A stretch of 64,000 bases of DNA. Origin: Nageia nagi. Its lineage: Eukaryota > Pinophyta. The stretch is from positions 143,282,001 to 143,346,000 of the forward strand of contig JBITNC010000001.1 of NCBI GenBank assembly GCA_050084985.1, read 5' to 3'. The translations under genes were made by a program, and so were the position numbers. The notes below the pieces were generated by a model. That model had not been told where the DNA came from. It made no database searches and saw only the letters and a list, made by a program, of their open reading frames with translations. Position 1 is the stretch's first letter, and each line of letters starts with the position of its first letter. Shown here one piece after another: positions 1-10,675 of this stretch.

Positions 1-1430
1 AGGATGGGATTTATGCTTTCTCCAATGGTGTACATTTCCTAGTGTGTGTAATCATTATTCACCATATGAAAAAAATCTATGTTGGCTTTTGTATTTATAT
101 ATTACACATTTGATTTGCGTATGAGCTTGGACTCTTGTACTTCTTTTAACTATAATCATTATTTCTCCCATGATCACCAAAAATTATGAATCCAACCTCA
201 TAAAAATAAAATAGCTAGAGTAATGTTATAGTATACTTGGCCATTCGATATACTAACCCTTCCCCAAAGTGGTCAAATGCATTTATCACCTTCATAACAT
301 GGCTTGATAAACTTTGCATAGGGATATTCCTGTTGATCGGTATGATGTAACCTTAAGGGTTTGGTCTGGTTGAGTTCTTCATCACCCACAATAGTAGGGT
401 CCTTGAAAGAGCAAAAGATGGTAAGAATGCACTCGTGTTGGTTTTTTGCTCAATCTCTAGGTCATAAACTATTTCCTATCTATTATGAGGGTTGAAAGTA
501 ATAGGAAAGAGATAAAAAGGTAAAGAGTAATAGGAAAGAGATTAACATATTAAATTAATAGTAAATAAGAACTATATAGCTTAGGCATTACAGCATAGGC
601 AACAATCCATAACCAAGATTAAGAATAGTGAACTATCTTACCCCTGAGGTCTAGCAATCATAAGGCACAACCATAACTTAAGACATCATTTCATACATAA
701 CATTCACAAAGTGTAACAAACATCCACTTTTAATAAAGTAAAAAGCATTATCAACTTGCATTATCATATATGAAAGGATCTCATAGACTTGGGCAAATTT
801 GCTAGAATGTTCGACCTTTTAGACTTATAATAGTCCACTATTTATACATTTACATGCCCGATTGGGTAGTTATCTATCATTAATATACATAAATACTCCT
901 CTTGATTGAAAATAGTAAGAAAAAATATTTACAATTAATATTAGAAATATGTTATATTACATAATAATCAAGTACCAATAAAGCCATAGTCTGGGAATTT
1001 GAAAATTTTGAGTCCATGTATTGATTTAAGCCTCAATCTTCCTAATTTATCATTAACTACTTTCTCTTGGCTCTGTAGCTATTGAAGATGCACTTATCTG
1101 TAACTTGATTGGTATGATCCAACACTGTGCTATGTTGGTAGCTATCTACTTCTTTGCAACCATTAATGATCAACATTGTATTACTAGTTGCATGGAATAA
1201 TGGGGTAAGGAATAATATATCATTTAAGTCCAAGAAAAAACTACCACTATAATGTGGAAATGAGTTGTAGTCAACACATTGATAGAGCTTCAAGGGTCAA
1301 ACACTTATGATCAAGTGGAAATGGGTGTGTTACTTGTTACCCATTATTCTCTTATTAGTCTGGTGGGCCTTATTTCTCCTTTTTAGGCTCTAATGATGAT
1401 CAAGTTTCTCTTAACACAACTGAATTTTAG
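1..1430. other. Unassigned AT-rich sequence
   Basis: No recognisable gene, LTR boundary or RNA gene. A 78-codon minus-strand open stretch at 1057-1293 has no motif I recognise and sits in generally AT-rich sequence, so I do not call it a gene. A short duplicated phrase containing aggaaagagat occurs around 500-542. Confidence 0.5.
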
Positions 1431-1440
1431 GTAGAAGGTG

Positions 1441-1730
1441 TGAAGTCATCGTTTGAAATCAGTGGGTTCTATTTGATTACCTTCATGTAGTATTTCTTGT
1501 TGAATATAATAGTGCCTGCTAATGTAGTACTTCCTACTATTCATTATTTTGGGATCCATTGATTTTAGCTAAAATTTCTAATGTCATCACTCAAAATCAA
1601 TGGGTTCCATTTGATATTTTATGAAATATTTCTTATAAATGAAATAGTACCTGTTATTACTTATGCTAAGACTTGCTGATTTCATACAAAAATGGTGACA
1701 TCATTATTGAAAATTGATAAGCTTTAATTG
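1441..1730. repeat. Degenerate tandem repeat, two to three copies
   Basis: A segment of about 80 bp at 1441-1522 (core gaaatcagtgggttctattt) recurs at 1579-1658 (core aaaatcaatgggttccattt), and a shorter weaker copy lies near 1693-1730. Spacing is irregular, about 138 then 114 bp. The copies differ mostly by transitions. No coding role is visible. Confidence 0.6.
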
Positions 1731-1837
1731 ATCAACTTGCAACATACCTCACAAATTCTTATTATTGGGTCAAGATCTCCTAAAGAATGGTGAGTTCTAT
1801 GATATCACCTGCTAGAGCTCTATACATTACCTAGACT

Positions 1838-1935
1838 TATATCTATAATAAATCCTAGAATTATATTTACAACAACTCTCAAACTTATATTTACAACAAA
1901 TCCTAAACTTATATTTACAATAACTCCTAAAATTT
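1838..1935. repeat. Short tandem repeat, about 24-bp unit
   Basis: Four imperfect copies of a unit with core acttatatttacaacaaatc follow one another. The copies differ by a few substitutions. A simple AT-rich minisatellite. Confidence 0.7.
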
Positions 1936-2639
1936 ACTTAAACACTTACTTCCCTTACATATTACAACACTACCTAGAAATGGTACATTGTTCTTGGTCA
2001 TGACTTAGATAAACTTTTTATGAATGATGACTCTTCTATACACATAGTTCCTAGGAATTTCCACAATATTCACTAGATAGTAACTAGACCTTTTGGAATG
2101 AAATACCTAAGGCTAACACATATATAAATAGTATCCAAGTACTTATAACACTCAAAAATTTTAGACTTGACACAATATTGAAAAAAGGCTAAATACATGT
2201 GAAAGGGGAAGATGAAGTGGGATTTAGAAAAGATTTATTGAAAATAATGAAATAATAAGGAATGTTGTAATATTACTCTATACTCAAAGTGTAATTATGA
2301 AAGAATACAATATTTTGGTGGCTCTTAGGGTCTTTGCCTATTAGAGAATAAAATCCTCTACTTATTGCTCCTAGCTATTTATTTAGATGAAGCCTTTGTA
2401 GAAGTCTTCAATGGTGGAACCAATTATGTAGGAAGTAAAGATTGAATCTTCTTATTTAACTCTTTTAGGTCCTAATAATAAACTTATGAAAAAATAGGAA
2501 AAACTTGTATTTTTATAGTGTCTACTCTATACCTTGTTAGCACATTCTCTAATCTCCAAACATGCAAGAATATTGCAATTACCTCTTGAGTGAGGTCATT
2601 TATTTGCTATAAATCTAAGATCTATTTTTCAAAAAATTA
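1936..2639. other. Unassigned sequence
   Basis: Nothing recognisable. It lies downstream, on the minus strand, of the last readable part of the plant-mobile-domain relic, so it may hold that gene's 3' flank. Confidence 0.4.
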
Positions 2640-2887
2640 TTATTCTAGAAATTGAATGGTATTGGCCACCCATATTATAGCACTACCCTGTACATCTTAC
2701 TCCTCCCATAATTTTGAAGCTTTAAATTCAATTAAAGAATGAAAATTTTTATTGATGAAGCCAAGCTCTATGTCAAGTTGATGTTTATTAATTTCTATAT
2801 TAAACACCAAATTATAGAGTTCACCTATATCTTGAACTCTCCTTAAAAATGTTTTCTTGCAGTTATATCTCTTTTTGTAATGGCTCT
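2640..2887 (-). pseudogene. 3' part of a plant-mobile-domain gene relic, cut off by a retrotransposon
   Basis: Read on the minus strand, this stretch gives an open frame with a basic, helical-looking segment (SHYKKRYNCKKTFLRRVQDI) followed by an acidic-basic tail ending LIEFKASKLWEE. It abuts the left end of the copia-like element, and its start codon as read lies inside the LTR, so the true upstream part must be elsewhere. The sequence beyond the other end of the element (13681 onward) is a decayed reading frame on the same strand that leads up to this point, with about one base of frame slippage at the junction. I infer one gene split by the insertion. Assignment to the PMD gene rests on the part at 14914-15560; this C-terminal portion has no diagnostic motif of its own. 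Confidence 0.5.
2883..2887. repeat. Left target-site duplication of the copia-like element
   Basis: GCTCT here pairs with GCTTT at 13681-13685: five bases with one transition, directly outside the two LTR ends. Confidence 0.7.
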
Positions 2888-3388
2888 TGATGGAATTGAA
2901 GGATTCTATATAACCAAGATCACCTTGAAGTTTCTCTAACAAATCAACTATTCATCCATATACCAACATAAGCAATAATCATACAAAATATAACACATGA
3001 TGTATAGTGGTTCCTCCATATCTTGAGAGTACATTCACTTTGAACCACCATTCTATTACTTTCTCATAAGATAACTCTTTTACAAATTCTCAACAAAGCT
3101 CCTACAAGAGTATCTCTATAAGACAAGTATTACCATGGTTTATCAAGTTAGAACAAGTTACATAATAAGAAGGGTACCTCTCTATTTATAATAACTAACC
3201 CACCCTTTAACCTTCCTTTTACCCAGGGGTAAGGTTAAAGGTGTTTCTATATTTATCCTCTTTCTATATTTATTCCTCTTTCTATTTTTATTCCTTTAAT
3301 GCTTTAAGGTATCTAAAGATACTTTAAGCATTAAATGAATTTACATTGAAGAGAAATATTACACAATATTGCATTACAATTTCCAACA
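2888..3388 (-). repeat. 3' LTR of the copia-like element
   Basis: 501 bp, from TGATGGAATTG to TTCCAACA. It is about 66 bp longer than its partner because it keeps a block at roughly 3147-3208 that the right LTR lacks. That block holds the TATA-like motif at 3182-3190. Confidence 0.85.
3182..3190 (-). promoter_or_regulatory. TATA-like box in the copia-like 3' LTR
   Basis: On the minus strand the sequence reads TATAAATAG, followed by GAGAGGTACC. This is the usual position of an LTR core promoter. The matching block is deleted from the 5' LTR. Confidence 0.55.
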
Positions 3389-3398
3389 CTCCCCCTTA
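3389..3398 (-). other. Polypurine tract of the copia-like element
   Basis: Minus-strand TAAGGGGGAG directly abuts the LTR start TGTTGGAA, as expected for the plus-strand primer of reverse transcription. The same ctcccccttaatg phrase abuts another LTR end at 52556. Confidence 0.8.
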
Positions 3399-3709
3399 AT
3401 GTAAAATTGGGTAGAGAATTGAAAAGACAAATAAGAAAGAGAAATTAAGAAAGAGTTCTTCTCTAAGAGATATAAGTGTAGATGAGAACTTTTTACATCT
3501 TTGAGAAAGTAATAGAATATAGATGGTTCTACAATGGCTCAACTACTTAAGTATTTTAACAAATGATTTTACAATACAATCATTAACCAAAAAATAATTT
3601 CTTTGTACAAGAGTAGTCATTCAACAATATGTTGACATGATGAGCCTCTATACCTGAAGTAATCTACAATCTCAAGTAGAACCTATAAGCTACAAGCAGT
3701 TAAAAAAAT

Positions 3710-3787
3710 AAGATAGATGTCATCCATAAACTGATCAAATATCTACACTCATATAAGATAGATGTCATCCATAAAATGATCAAATAG
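3710..3787. repeat. 47-bp direct repeat pair
   Basis: The phrase aagatagatgtcatccataa occurs twice, followed by nearly identical tails, with a period of about 47 bp. Confidence 0.75.
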
Positions 3788-4250
3788 AACCAAGTCATCA
3801 CATATGCACAACATCAAAGATGACATACATCATCAACTATATATCACATATGAATACTAAACAAAATGTATCAACCTTAACATGATATCAACAATATCAT
3901 ATGTGCACAACACTATTAGATGCACCATCAACCAAGTGATATAAATGCATTATCAACCAAGGATATAAAAAATATCATCAATTTTTTTTTTTTTTATCTA
4001 TTTGATTTATATCATTATTTTGTATTTGTTGAGGATATATGAAGGTATCATCACATCATAATATTTCATAATTTAATTCTTCCTCTTGATGAAAAATTCA
4101 CTAAAGAAATACTTATGTGTCCAAATTAGCTTAACCATATCACAAATGAATAAAAAAAAATATAAATAAACCACATGTTTAGATTTTTAAGCCATAAATA
4201 CTAATCTTAACCAAACACTAAGCTAAGATTTACATAGCATAAGCCACATA

Positions 4251-4381
4251 CTAAATAAGCTTGACTTTAGCAAGAGTAAGCCATGATGCTACAACAAATA
4301 AACTTGACTTTACTAAGAGTGAATCAATATCCCATAATAAATAAATTTGAATTTACCAAGAATGAGTCAAGATGCCATATT
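4251..4381. repeat. Threefold tandem repeat, about 45-bp unit
   Basis: Three imperfect units, each containing aata(a/g)(a/g)cttgactttagcaag or a close variant, then a variable tail. They lie within the copia-like internal region. Confidence 0.65.
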
Positions 4382-5043
4382 AACCATGCTACTAGTTAAG
4401 ATGTATATGATGAAAAAAGATAGCATTTATCCAACAAAGATGCAATTTTCTATCAAAGATTGTAATGTGAAGAAGGGAAAAACTTTTTAACTCCATTCAA
4501 CAATCATGGAGAAGGTCAAAATTTTTAACCACTCCAAGAACTTAGTTATGGAGAAGAGAAGACCTTTTCAACCACTCCATACACTACAAGAAGCAATGCA
4601 GCAAACAATTCATCATCATGGATAAAAATTCTCCACATGAGAGTAAAGTGTGGAAAATGGTACCCCATAAGTCATCACAAAGATGTTAAGCCAATACTTA
4701 TAGTCACAACCCTACTAAGGATGATGTAAGCATTACTTCACTCCTTCTTGAGGATAAATTTATCACCAAAGTCTTATTTTGCTAAAAGATGTTTGGGTTT
4801 TATATTTGCTATCAATGCGGCACAATCCATAAACATAGATATTCTTCCAAAACATGGAAGTATACTTAGATTTTACTTCCCTTAAGGGTAACTTTATAAA
4901 AATGTAAGCATATTACAAAACTCTACACATGTAGAGAGGAATGTACATTTCTCAATGGTACTTATATACTTCCTTTCCAAAGTAAGATTAATATTGTATT
5001 ATCAATATCCTCAATAAGTCTTGTGAAGAAAGTTTAAAAAATT

Positions 5044-5048
5044 TTACT
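5044..5048. repeat. Left target-site duplication of the gypsy element
   Basis: TTACT, identical to 11799-11803 on the far side of the element. Five bases is the usual size for plant Ty3/gypsy elements. Confidence 0.9.
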
Positions 5049-6163
5049 TGATCCATAAACAATAAGATTAAAATTTCACTTTAACCTTTACTTAGAATCA
5101 ATTCACACTTAAAACAATTAAGTGCTTGTAAAGGAAAATTAGGAAAATAATTGTAAACATAGAGAAGAGAAAAGCATTCACCATAGAAAGAGACAAGCAA
5201 ACTTTATCCTGGTTCACCCAATGTGGGCTACATCTAGCTCAAAAAATCTCTACTATCAATGGGTGGAATCACTTTACAAGGCCTCCTTGGTCCTTCAAAA
5301 CCTCTTCTCACATTCACAACACACTCACAGCTCTAAAAATCACAATAAGAACTAAAAATAACTTCCTGAATCCCTCCTTTTTTTCACATCCAATTTGCTC
5401 CCCTTTTATACACTTTTTGGAGCTAAGACTGGAGAGTATTATAAATAGGAAATTTGAAACAAAACCTATTTTCATATACCCATTAACCTCCTTGATCTTC
5501 CTATAAAATTTGGGCTCAAATGGTTGCAAAAATCTCTCAAAAATGAGCTCTGAAATGAAAAAACATGCTCTCTAGACTGTTTTAGGTTAATAAAATTACT
5601 CAGCCTAATAATAGGACCTTAGGTGAATCAAAAATCACCAAAAACCTTTGAAAATGCCAAAAAATACATTAACAAACTTAAAAATGGGTGGGTGCACTGT
5701 GGTGGTGACACATGGCAGGTGGTCAAGCGATCAAATGGTTAGACGATGGTCTGGTTGGTAGCTTGCATGGGCAATTCGCAGCTAGGTTGGTAGGTCATGT
5801 GGTGATCTCAGTTGGTAGCTTGCATGTGAGCAGACAAGCTAGTGGCCATGCAGTCAAAAGTGATCACACACAGGTGGTCTCCATGGTCAAACTCCCTACC
5901 TCATCACCTCCATGCTAACCTCCATGCGGCTCCATGCCTTCTCCTCCTACGTGGTCTCCACGGTGGTGGGCAGGTCTCACCATATATTTTTAATCCCTTT
6001 TTTTTTCAAAAATACACAAAGTAGAATTAATACCATATCTTCCACATACGAACTCGGATTCTCGATCCGAAAGAAGCATCAAAAAGTTGAAGATAAGATG
6101 ATCACAATGAACACAATGAAATGGAGATTACTAAATGTTGAAGGGATCCAAATTTTTGGATCA
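5049..6163 (-). repeat. 3' LTR of the gypsy element
   Basis: 1115 bp from TGATCCATAA to TTTTTGGATCA. Open stretches on the plus strand at 5712-6211 are chance frames within this non-coding LTR. Confidence 0.92.
5404..5410 (-). promoter_or_regulatory. TATA box in the gypsy 3' LTR
   Basis: Minus strand reads TATAAAAGGGGAGC, a good core promoter. The partner LTR has the equivalent at 11034-11039. Confidence 0.6.
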
Positions 6164-6173
6164 TTCCTCCCAT
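6164..6173 (-). other. Polypurine tract of the gypsy element
   Basis: Minus-strand GGGAGGAA ends directly at the LTR start TGATCC. Confidence 0.8.
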
Positions 6174-6331
6174 TGAGAGAGAGCTTTTATCCCCAAAAGC
6201 ATTTAGGATGATGAAATGAGGTGAGGGTAGAGCTCCCTCACCTAATCAATTGCATACCACTTAGCCTTGTGTGGATGTTGGCCCTTCACTCCAATATGCC
6301 ATACCTCATGTATGCCACTACAAGATGATCA

Positions 6332-7560
6332 TTAATTCTTTTCCAATACTACATCCTCAACCAACACATTCATGTGCTTAGGGGCTAAATCCTCAACTAA
6401 CGGTAACATAACATCTGTATCTTCTGCAACTAAGGCTGGTTCATACAACTTCAAGTTCTCAACATTAATAATAGAATACATTTGCATATAAGGTGGTAAG
6501 TCCAACCAAAAAGAATTATCTCCAACTTGACCAATAATGGTAAATGGACCATACCTTATTGGTTTCAACTTCCTTCCTTCACCATGCTATCTCTCCTTAC
6601 TGAGATGAAGCCATAACTGATCCCCAACCTGAAATTTATGATCCACCCGATGATGATCATGCCTCTCCTTATACTTGGCTTGACTCTTCTCCAACTGTTC
6701 TTTTACCTTTTGATGAATCAATCTGATCCTCTCAATAAAATTCTTTGCCCGCTCCTCCTCATTATGAAGAACTATATCTCCATCACTCGTTGAAGCAAAA
6801 GCCATATCAAAAGGTGATTTTGGAAAATAACCAAAATAAGTCTCAAAATGTGTTTTATTAGTAGAAGAATGTAAAGCTCGATTATATGCATGCTGTATAT
6901 AGTTCAAATGCTCATCCCAAGTCTTAGGATGCTTACCAAAATAACCCCATAATAGGTGTACCACCATCCTATTTACCACCTCTGTTTGACCATCTGTCTA
7001 TGGATGAAATGATGTACTCCTCTTTGGCTTAGTGTCCATCCTTTCCCATAGAGAAGTCCAAAATTTTCCAAGAAAACTGGAATCCCTATTAGAAATGATA
7101 GAAGTAGGAAGACCAAAATGTACCCACACATAAGTAAAGAAAAGATTAGCTACCTCTTGACTTGTCACAGTCTTTTTACATGGGATTAGAATACACATCT
7201 TATTGAATCTATCCACAACCACATATAAATAATCATGACCTCTTTTAGACATAGGTAAACCTCCAACAAAATCCATAGAAATACTCTCCCATGGGTGTGT
7301 AGGAATAGACAATGGCATATAAAGACCAAATTTCCTGTTATTGGGTTTGCTTACACTGCATAACATACAACCTCTAATATATCTAGATACATTTTCTTAC
7401 ATTTTAGGCTAGTAACAATACCTTTATAGATTAGCAAGAGTTTTCCCAACACCAAAGTGCCCTGAAGTATGAGAAGTATGAGCTTCCCTAATCAAATCAT
7501 TCCTCTCACCATTAGGAATACAAAGTTTGCCCAAATGAAAAAGTAATCCATCATGCAAAT
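6332..7560 (-). pseudogene. Integrase region of the gypsy polyprotein, inactive
   Basis: Integrase joins retrotransposon cDNA to the host chromosome. The zinc-binding part shows HTSHTSGHFGVGKT and, after a broken patch near 7370-7423, CMLC. The catalytic core has MDFVGGLPM with its first Asp near 7273. The second catalytic position reads SNRD where the family has SDRD, an Asp-to-Asn change near 7088. The third acidic residue survives in TDGQTEVVNRM just after a stop codon that replaces the usual Gln (CAG to TAG). The C-terminal part (6587-6979) has KYKERHDHHR and FQVGDQLWLHL, followed by RYGPFTIIGQVGDNSFWLDL (6332-6568) and NVENLKLYEP. Some coding-like sequence (GVKGQHPHKAKWY) persists around 6247-6285 beyond two stops. 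The core is recognisable without doubt, and it is inactive. Confidence 0.93.
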
Positions 7561-7689
7561 GAAAGTCATAATTTCCAACCTCATTACCAAGACTCAATCT
7601 ATGGTAGACATTTTGTAAATCAGGATCAACCACATATTGTTCTTTATACCCATCATGCATTAAAGAACTATTTTGTAGAATCACAACAT

Positions 7690-8147
7690 TGGCAACTATT
7701 GGAGGCCTAGACAACATATCAACAATTTTATTTTGAGTACCCTTCTTATACTTAATCACCAAATGAAATTGTTGCAAAAATCCCATCCAACGAAAGTGCC
7801 TAGATTGTTGCAACTTAGATTGTGACTGAAGATATTGCAAGGGTTGATGGTTTGTATGAATTATTATCTCTTTACCTACCAAATAGTGCTTCCATTTCTT
7901 AACACTTTGAACTAATGCATACAACTCTTTTTCATATGAATTATTATCTCTTTTCCTGCAATAAAACTATACCCATAGCATAGCCACTAGCATCAGTTTC
8001 AATTTCAAAAGATTTCTGAAGATTAGGCAAAGCAAGTACGAGAGCATTACTGATTTTCTTTTTAAGCAATTCAAAAGCATGTTGTTCTTTTCCTCCCCAC
8101 TGAAATCCATGACTCTTTCCTATAATTGCATGAAGTGGAGAAGCCAT
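7690..8147 (-). pseudogene. RNase H region of the gypsy polyprotein, inactive
   Basis: RNase H removes the RNA strand during reverse transcription. The first part (7944-8147) runs from the connection segment (FQWGGKEQHAFELLKKK) to the first catalytic Asp in IETDASGYAMG. A frame break lies at about 7925-7943, where the phrase gaattattatctctt is present twice about 70 bp apart. The second part carries HTNHQPLQYL, where the family has Asp before His (TDH), so a catalytic position is Asn, and later KGTQNKIVDMLSR, which keeps the last Asp. The frame continues into the zinc-binding start of the integrase. Confidence 0.92.
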
Positions 8148-8180
8148 GTAAGAAAAGTTAGCAATAAACTTACGTAAATA

Positions 8181-9089
8181 CTATACTGCCCCAAGAAAAC
8201 TCCTAGTCTCTGTCACATTAGTGGGATTAGGCCATTTCAACATAGCCTCAATTTTTGCAGGATCTATCCTCAATTGACCTTCACCTACAATGTGGCCAAG
8301 ATGGATTAAACTTTTCTTGACAAACTCACACTTAGACATCTTCAAATAGAGTTTTGCTTCCCTTAAAACTTCAAACACTTTACGAATATGTACCACATGA
8401 TCTTTCTAATTATCACTATAAATGAGAATATCATCAAGATACACAATAACAAAATCATCAATGAAAGGCCTTAAAACCTCATTCATTACACACATGAAAG
8501 TAGTAGGAGCATTGCATAATCCAAATGGTAAAACCAACCATTCAAACAATCCTTGCCTAGTTTTAAAAGTAGTTTTCCACACATCCTCTTCTTTAACTCA
8601 TACTTGATGATAACCACTTCTTAGATCCAATTTTGTGAAAAGCCTAAATTTTTGTAATTGATCCATTAAATCATCAATACATGGCAAAGGATATCAATTT
8701 TTAAATGTGATCTTATTTAGTGCCCTGTAATCAACACACATATGCCAAGTTCCATCTTTCTTTGGAATTATAACAATAGGAGATCCACATGGTGATGTGC
8801 TAGGTCTAATGACTCCTTGATCTAACAATTCCTTGACTTGTTTCTTAATTTCTTCAATTTTCAAAATAGAATTTCTATATAAGCCAATATTAGGAAGTGC
8901 AACATCAGGATGTAATTGAATCTCATGTTGTATATCTCTTTTTGGTGGAAGTTCTTTAGGTACTTGAAATAAATCTTCAAATTTAGAAATTACCTCTTTT
9001 ACTTCTTCTTTGTATTGTGGTTCACAATCCTCAAGTGCCTTTATGATTTCTACTTCATCTTGAGATTTCACCATTGCAAGTACAAACAT
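8181..9089 (-). pseudogene. Reverse transcriptase region of the gypsy polyprotein, interrupted
   Basis: Reverse transcriptase copies element RNA into DNA. Visible in order: ELLDQGVIRPSTSPCGSPIV and KKDGTWHMCVDYRALN (8694-9089), [25 protein letters not shown], the catalytic YLDD (8430-8441) and SLIHLGHIVGEGQL (8181-8396). The catalytic Asp pair is intact. A TGA at 8598-8600 replaces the Arg expected after GYHQV (CGA to TGA), and a TAG just upstream of 8396 replaces an expected Trp. These are transitions of the kind produced by deamination of methylated cytosine. Spacing matches full-length Ty3/gypsy enzymes, so only point changes and small slips break it. Confidence 0.94.
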
Positions 9090-9209
9090 TTGTCCTGTAT
9101 TAATTAGTCTCTTTGCTTATCTTGCAGTAATCAAAGAAATATCCTTTTTCTTGATTTGATGAGCACTAACCATGTATTCAATTCCATCTTTAATGAGTCT
9201 ATATTTGTT

Positions 9210-9690
9210 TTACTTTCTATAAAATAAAGCATCTCTTTCCCATAGATAAGGACTACCAAGCACAATCCCACAAATATCCAAAGGAACAACATCAAGTAAA
9301 ACTTCATCAATGTAATCCCTGTTAATCCCAAATTGCAACTTGCATTGTTGTGTTACCTTTAACTTTGAAATTTTATTAACCCATCCCAATGGATATGGGT
9401 TTGGATGAGGTTGAGTAGTGAGTGCAAGTGATTTGACATACTTTTCTGCAATTAAGTTAGCTTGAGATCTAGAATCAAACAATGTATCAATCCTAGTCTT
9501 CTTAGCTTGCACCTTGATGTGAAAAAGTTCAATTTTCTTCTTTTCCTCATCTTCATTAGGTGTATTATGCAAAACCATACATGCCATTTTATCATCTACA
9601 TCTGAACCATCCTCAATTTCCTTAGTAATAGTATTTGTTTGTTTCTTTTGATCTTTAGGTTTAGGACATAATTTAGGATGCAATTTCCAA
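9210..9690 (-). pseudogene. Aspartic protease region of the gypsy polyprotein, altered active site
   Basis: The protease cleaves the Gag-Pol polyprotein. The active-site segment reads TLFDSRSQANLI at about 9440-9482. The family signature is Asp-Ser/Thr-Gly, and here the Gly codon has become Arg (AGA near 9468-9470), which should inactivate it. The hydrophobic flanks and the later GIVLGSPYLWERDALF segment fit the retropepsin fold. The reading frame is continuous with the zinc knuckle upstream. The related element at 35.6-39.5 kb has DLGS at the same place. Confidence 0.85.
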
Positions 9691-10551
9691 CATTTAGCCT
9701 CTAAATGACCTTCTTTTTGACAATGTGTACATACATCTTTAGACTTTTGTGTAGTAGACATAGTTTTCTTTTTCCCCTTTCTTTATTCCTTTCAGAATCA
9801 TTATTACTATTGTTATTGGAAGCATTTTCCTTTTTTTTCGTCCTTAACAAATTTTCCCCTTTCTTCTAAGTGAGTGGCTTGTACACAAACTTTATCCAAA
9901 TCATTTGGATCAAACATCAATATTGTATGCCTTAAATAATTATGCAAAGCACCAATATACTTAAGAAGAGTATCTTGGGAATCAAGAGGAATACCTAGCA
10001 TTGCAGGTCTTCTTCGAAATTCTGTAGTGTACTCTTGCACACTTTGCCATTTGCCTTGATGGAAAGTTTGCCATTCCATGATTACCTTTTGTTGATAACC
10101 CAAAGGATAAAACTAATTTCTAAGCAATTGTACAAAATGGGTCCAAGAAGCAATACAAGCTTGAATTGATTCATTCTTACTTTGCAAACAACTTTCCCAC
10201 CAAACAAGTGCATTACCACTCATTTTAAGAGTTGCTAATTGGATTTTATCCTCATCTCTTACAATTCTTTGAATTCTACAAATCAAATTTAACTTCCAAT
10301 TTCAAAGGAGAACTTTAAAAAACACTATGTGTAACATCATTGTCAATTTTATTACATTCACTAGTTTCACCTTCATTTTTCTTGTATTGTTGTTCTTGAA
10401 AATGTTGGAATTGTAGAGACATCTTCTGGAACATTGTGGAGAGATCAGTAATTTGCTTTTCCACATTAGACCCTCCTTCATTGGCCATGGATCCAAGCTC
10501 TCTTTGTTTCCTTAGCCAAACTCTAGAACCAATTTCTGGATCCTCCTCCAC
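9690..10551 (-). pseudogene. Gag region of the gypsy element
   Basis: Gag forms the particle that packages the element's RNA. The first readable Met is at 10551. The N-terminal part has a Gln-rich helical segment (MFQKMSLQFQHFQEQ). A broken section at 10104-10314 still reads KIQLATLKMSGNALVWWES, and 9813-10103 gives WQSVQEYTTEFRRR and an LRHTILMF segment, which is the plant retrotransposon gag core. A CCHC zinc knuckle (CTHCQKEGHLEAKC, 9690-9731) follows in the frame that continues into the protease. At least two frame breaks separate these parts. Confidence 0.88.
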
Positions 10552-10659
10552 AAATTCTCCTTCTCCTTTCTTGCTTTATGACCTGGTATACATGCAAGAA
10601 CACTTTCCAAACACCAACAACAATCTCAAAAATATATGTTATCCCAATGATTTCAACTT

Positions 10660-10671
10660 GCTCTAATACCA
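10660..10671 (-). other. Primer-binding site of the gypsy element
   Basis: Minus-strand TGGTATTAGAGC, four bases inside the right LTR. It differs by one base from TGGTATCAGAGC, the site complementary to the 3' end of initiator tRNA-Met that most plant LTR elements use. Confidence 0.85.
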
Positions 10672-10675
10672 AACT

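Larger units (their letters stand above)
3399..5043 (-). other. 3' internal region of the copia-like element, non-coding
   Basis: No readable retrotransposon protein on either strand. The section around 3640-4790 resembles 51083-51900 (shared phrases around acaatctcaagtagaacc and aagccaatacttatagtc), which there lies 3' of a copia RNase H. I therefore read it as an untranslated 3' region. It holds short direct repeats at 3710-3787 and 4251-4381. Confidence 0.6.

Noticed and set aside
3710-4381. A CRISPR-like array
   Set aside because: The repeats are few, imperfect and adjacent without regular unique spacers, and the DNA is plant nuclear in character.
5712-6211. Overlapping plus-strand open frames of 60-99 codons
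   Set aside because: They lie wholly inside the gypsy LTR, on the strand opposite to the element, and have counterparts in the other LTR at 11253-11807 with different reading lengths.
6240-6330. A chromodomain after the gypsy integrase
   Set aside because: Residual coding-like sequence is present, but I cannot see the aromatic cage pattern of a chromodomain, so I did not assign the element to the chromoviruses.
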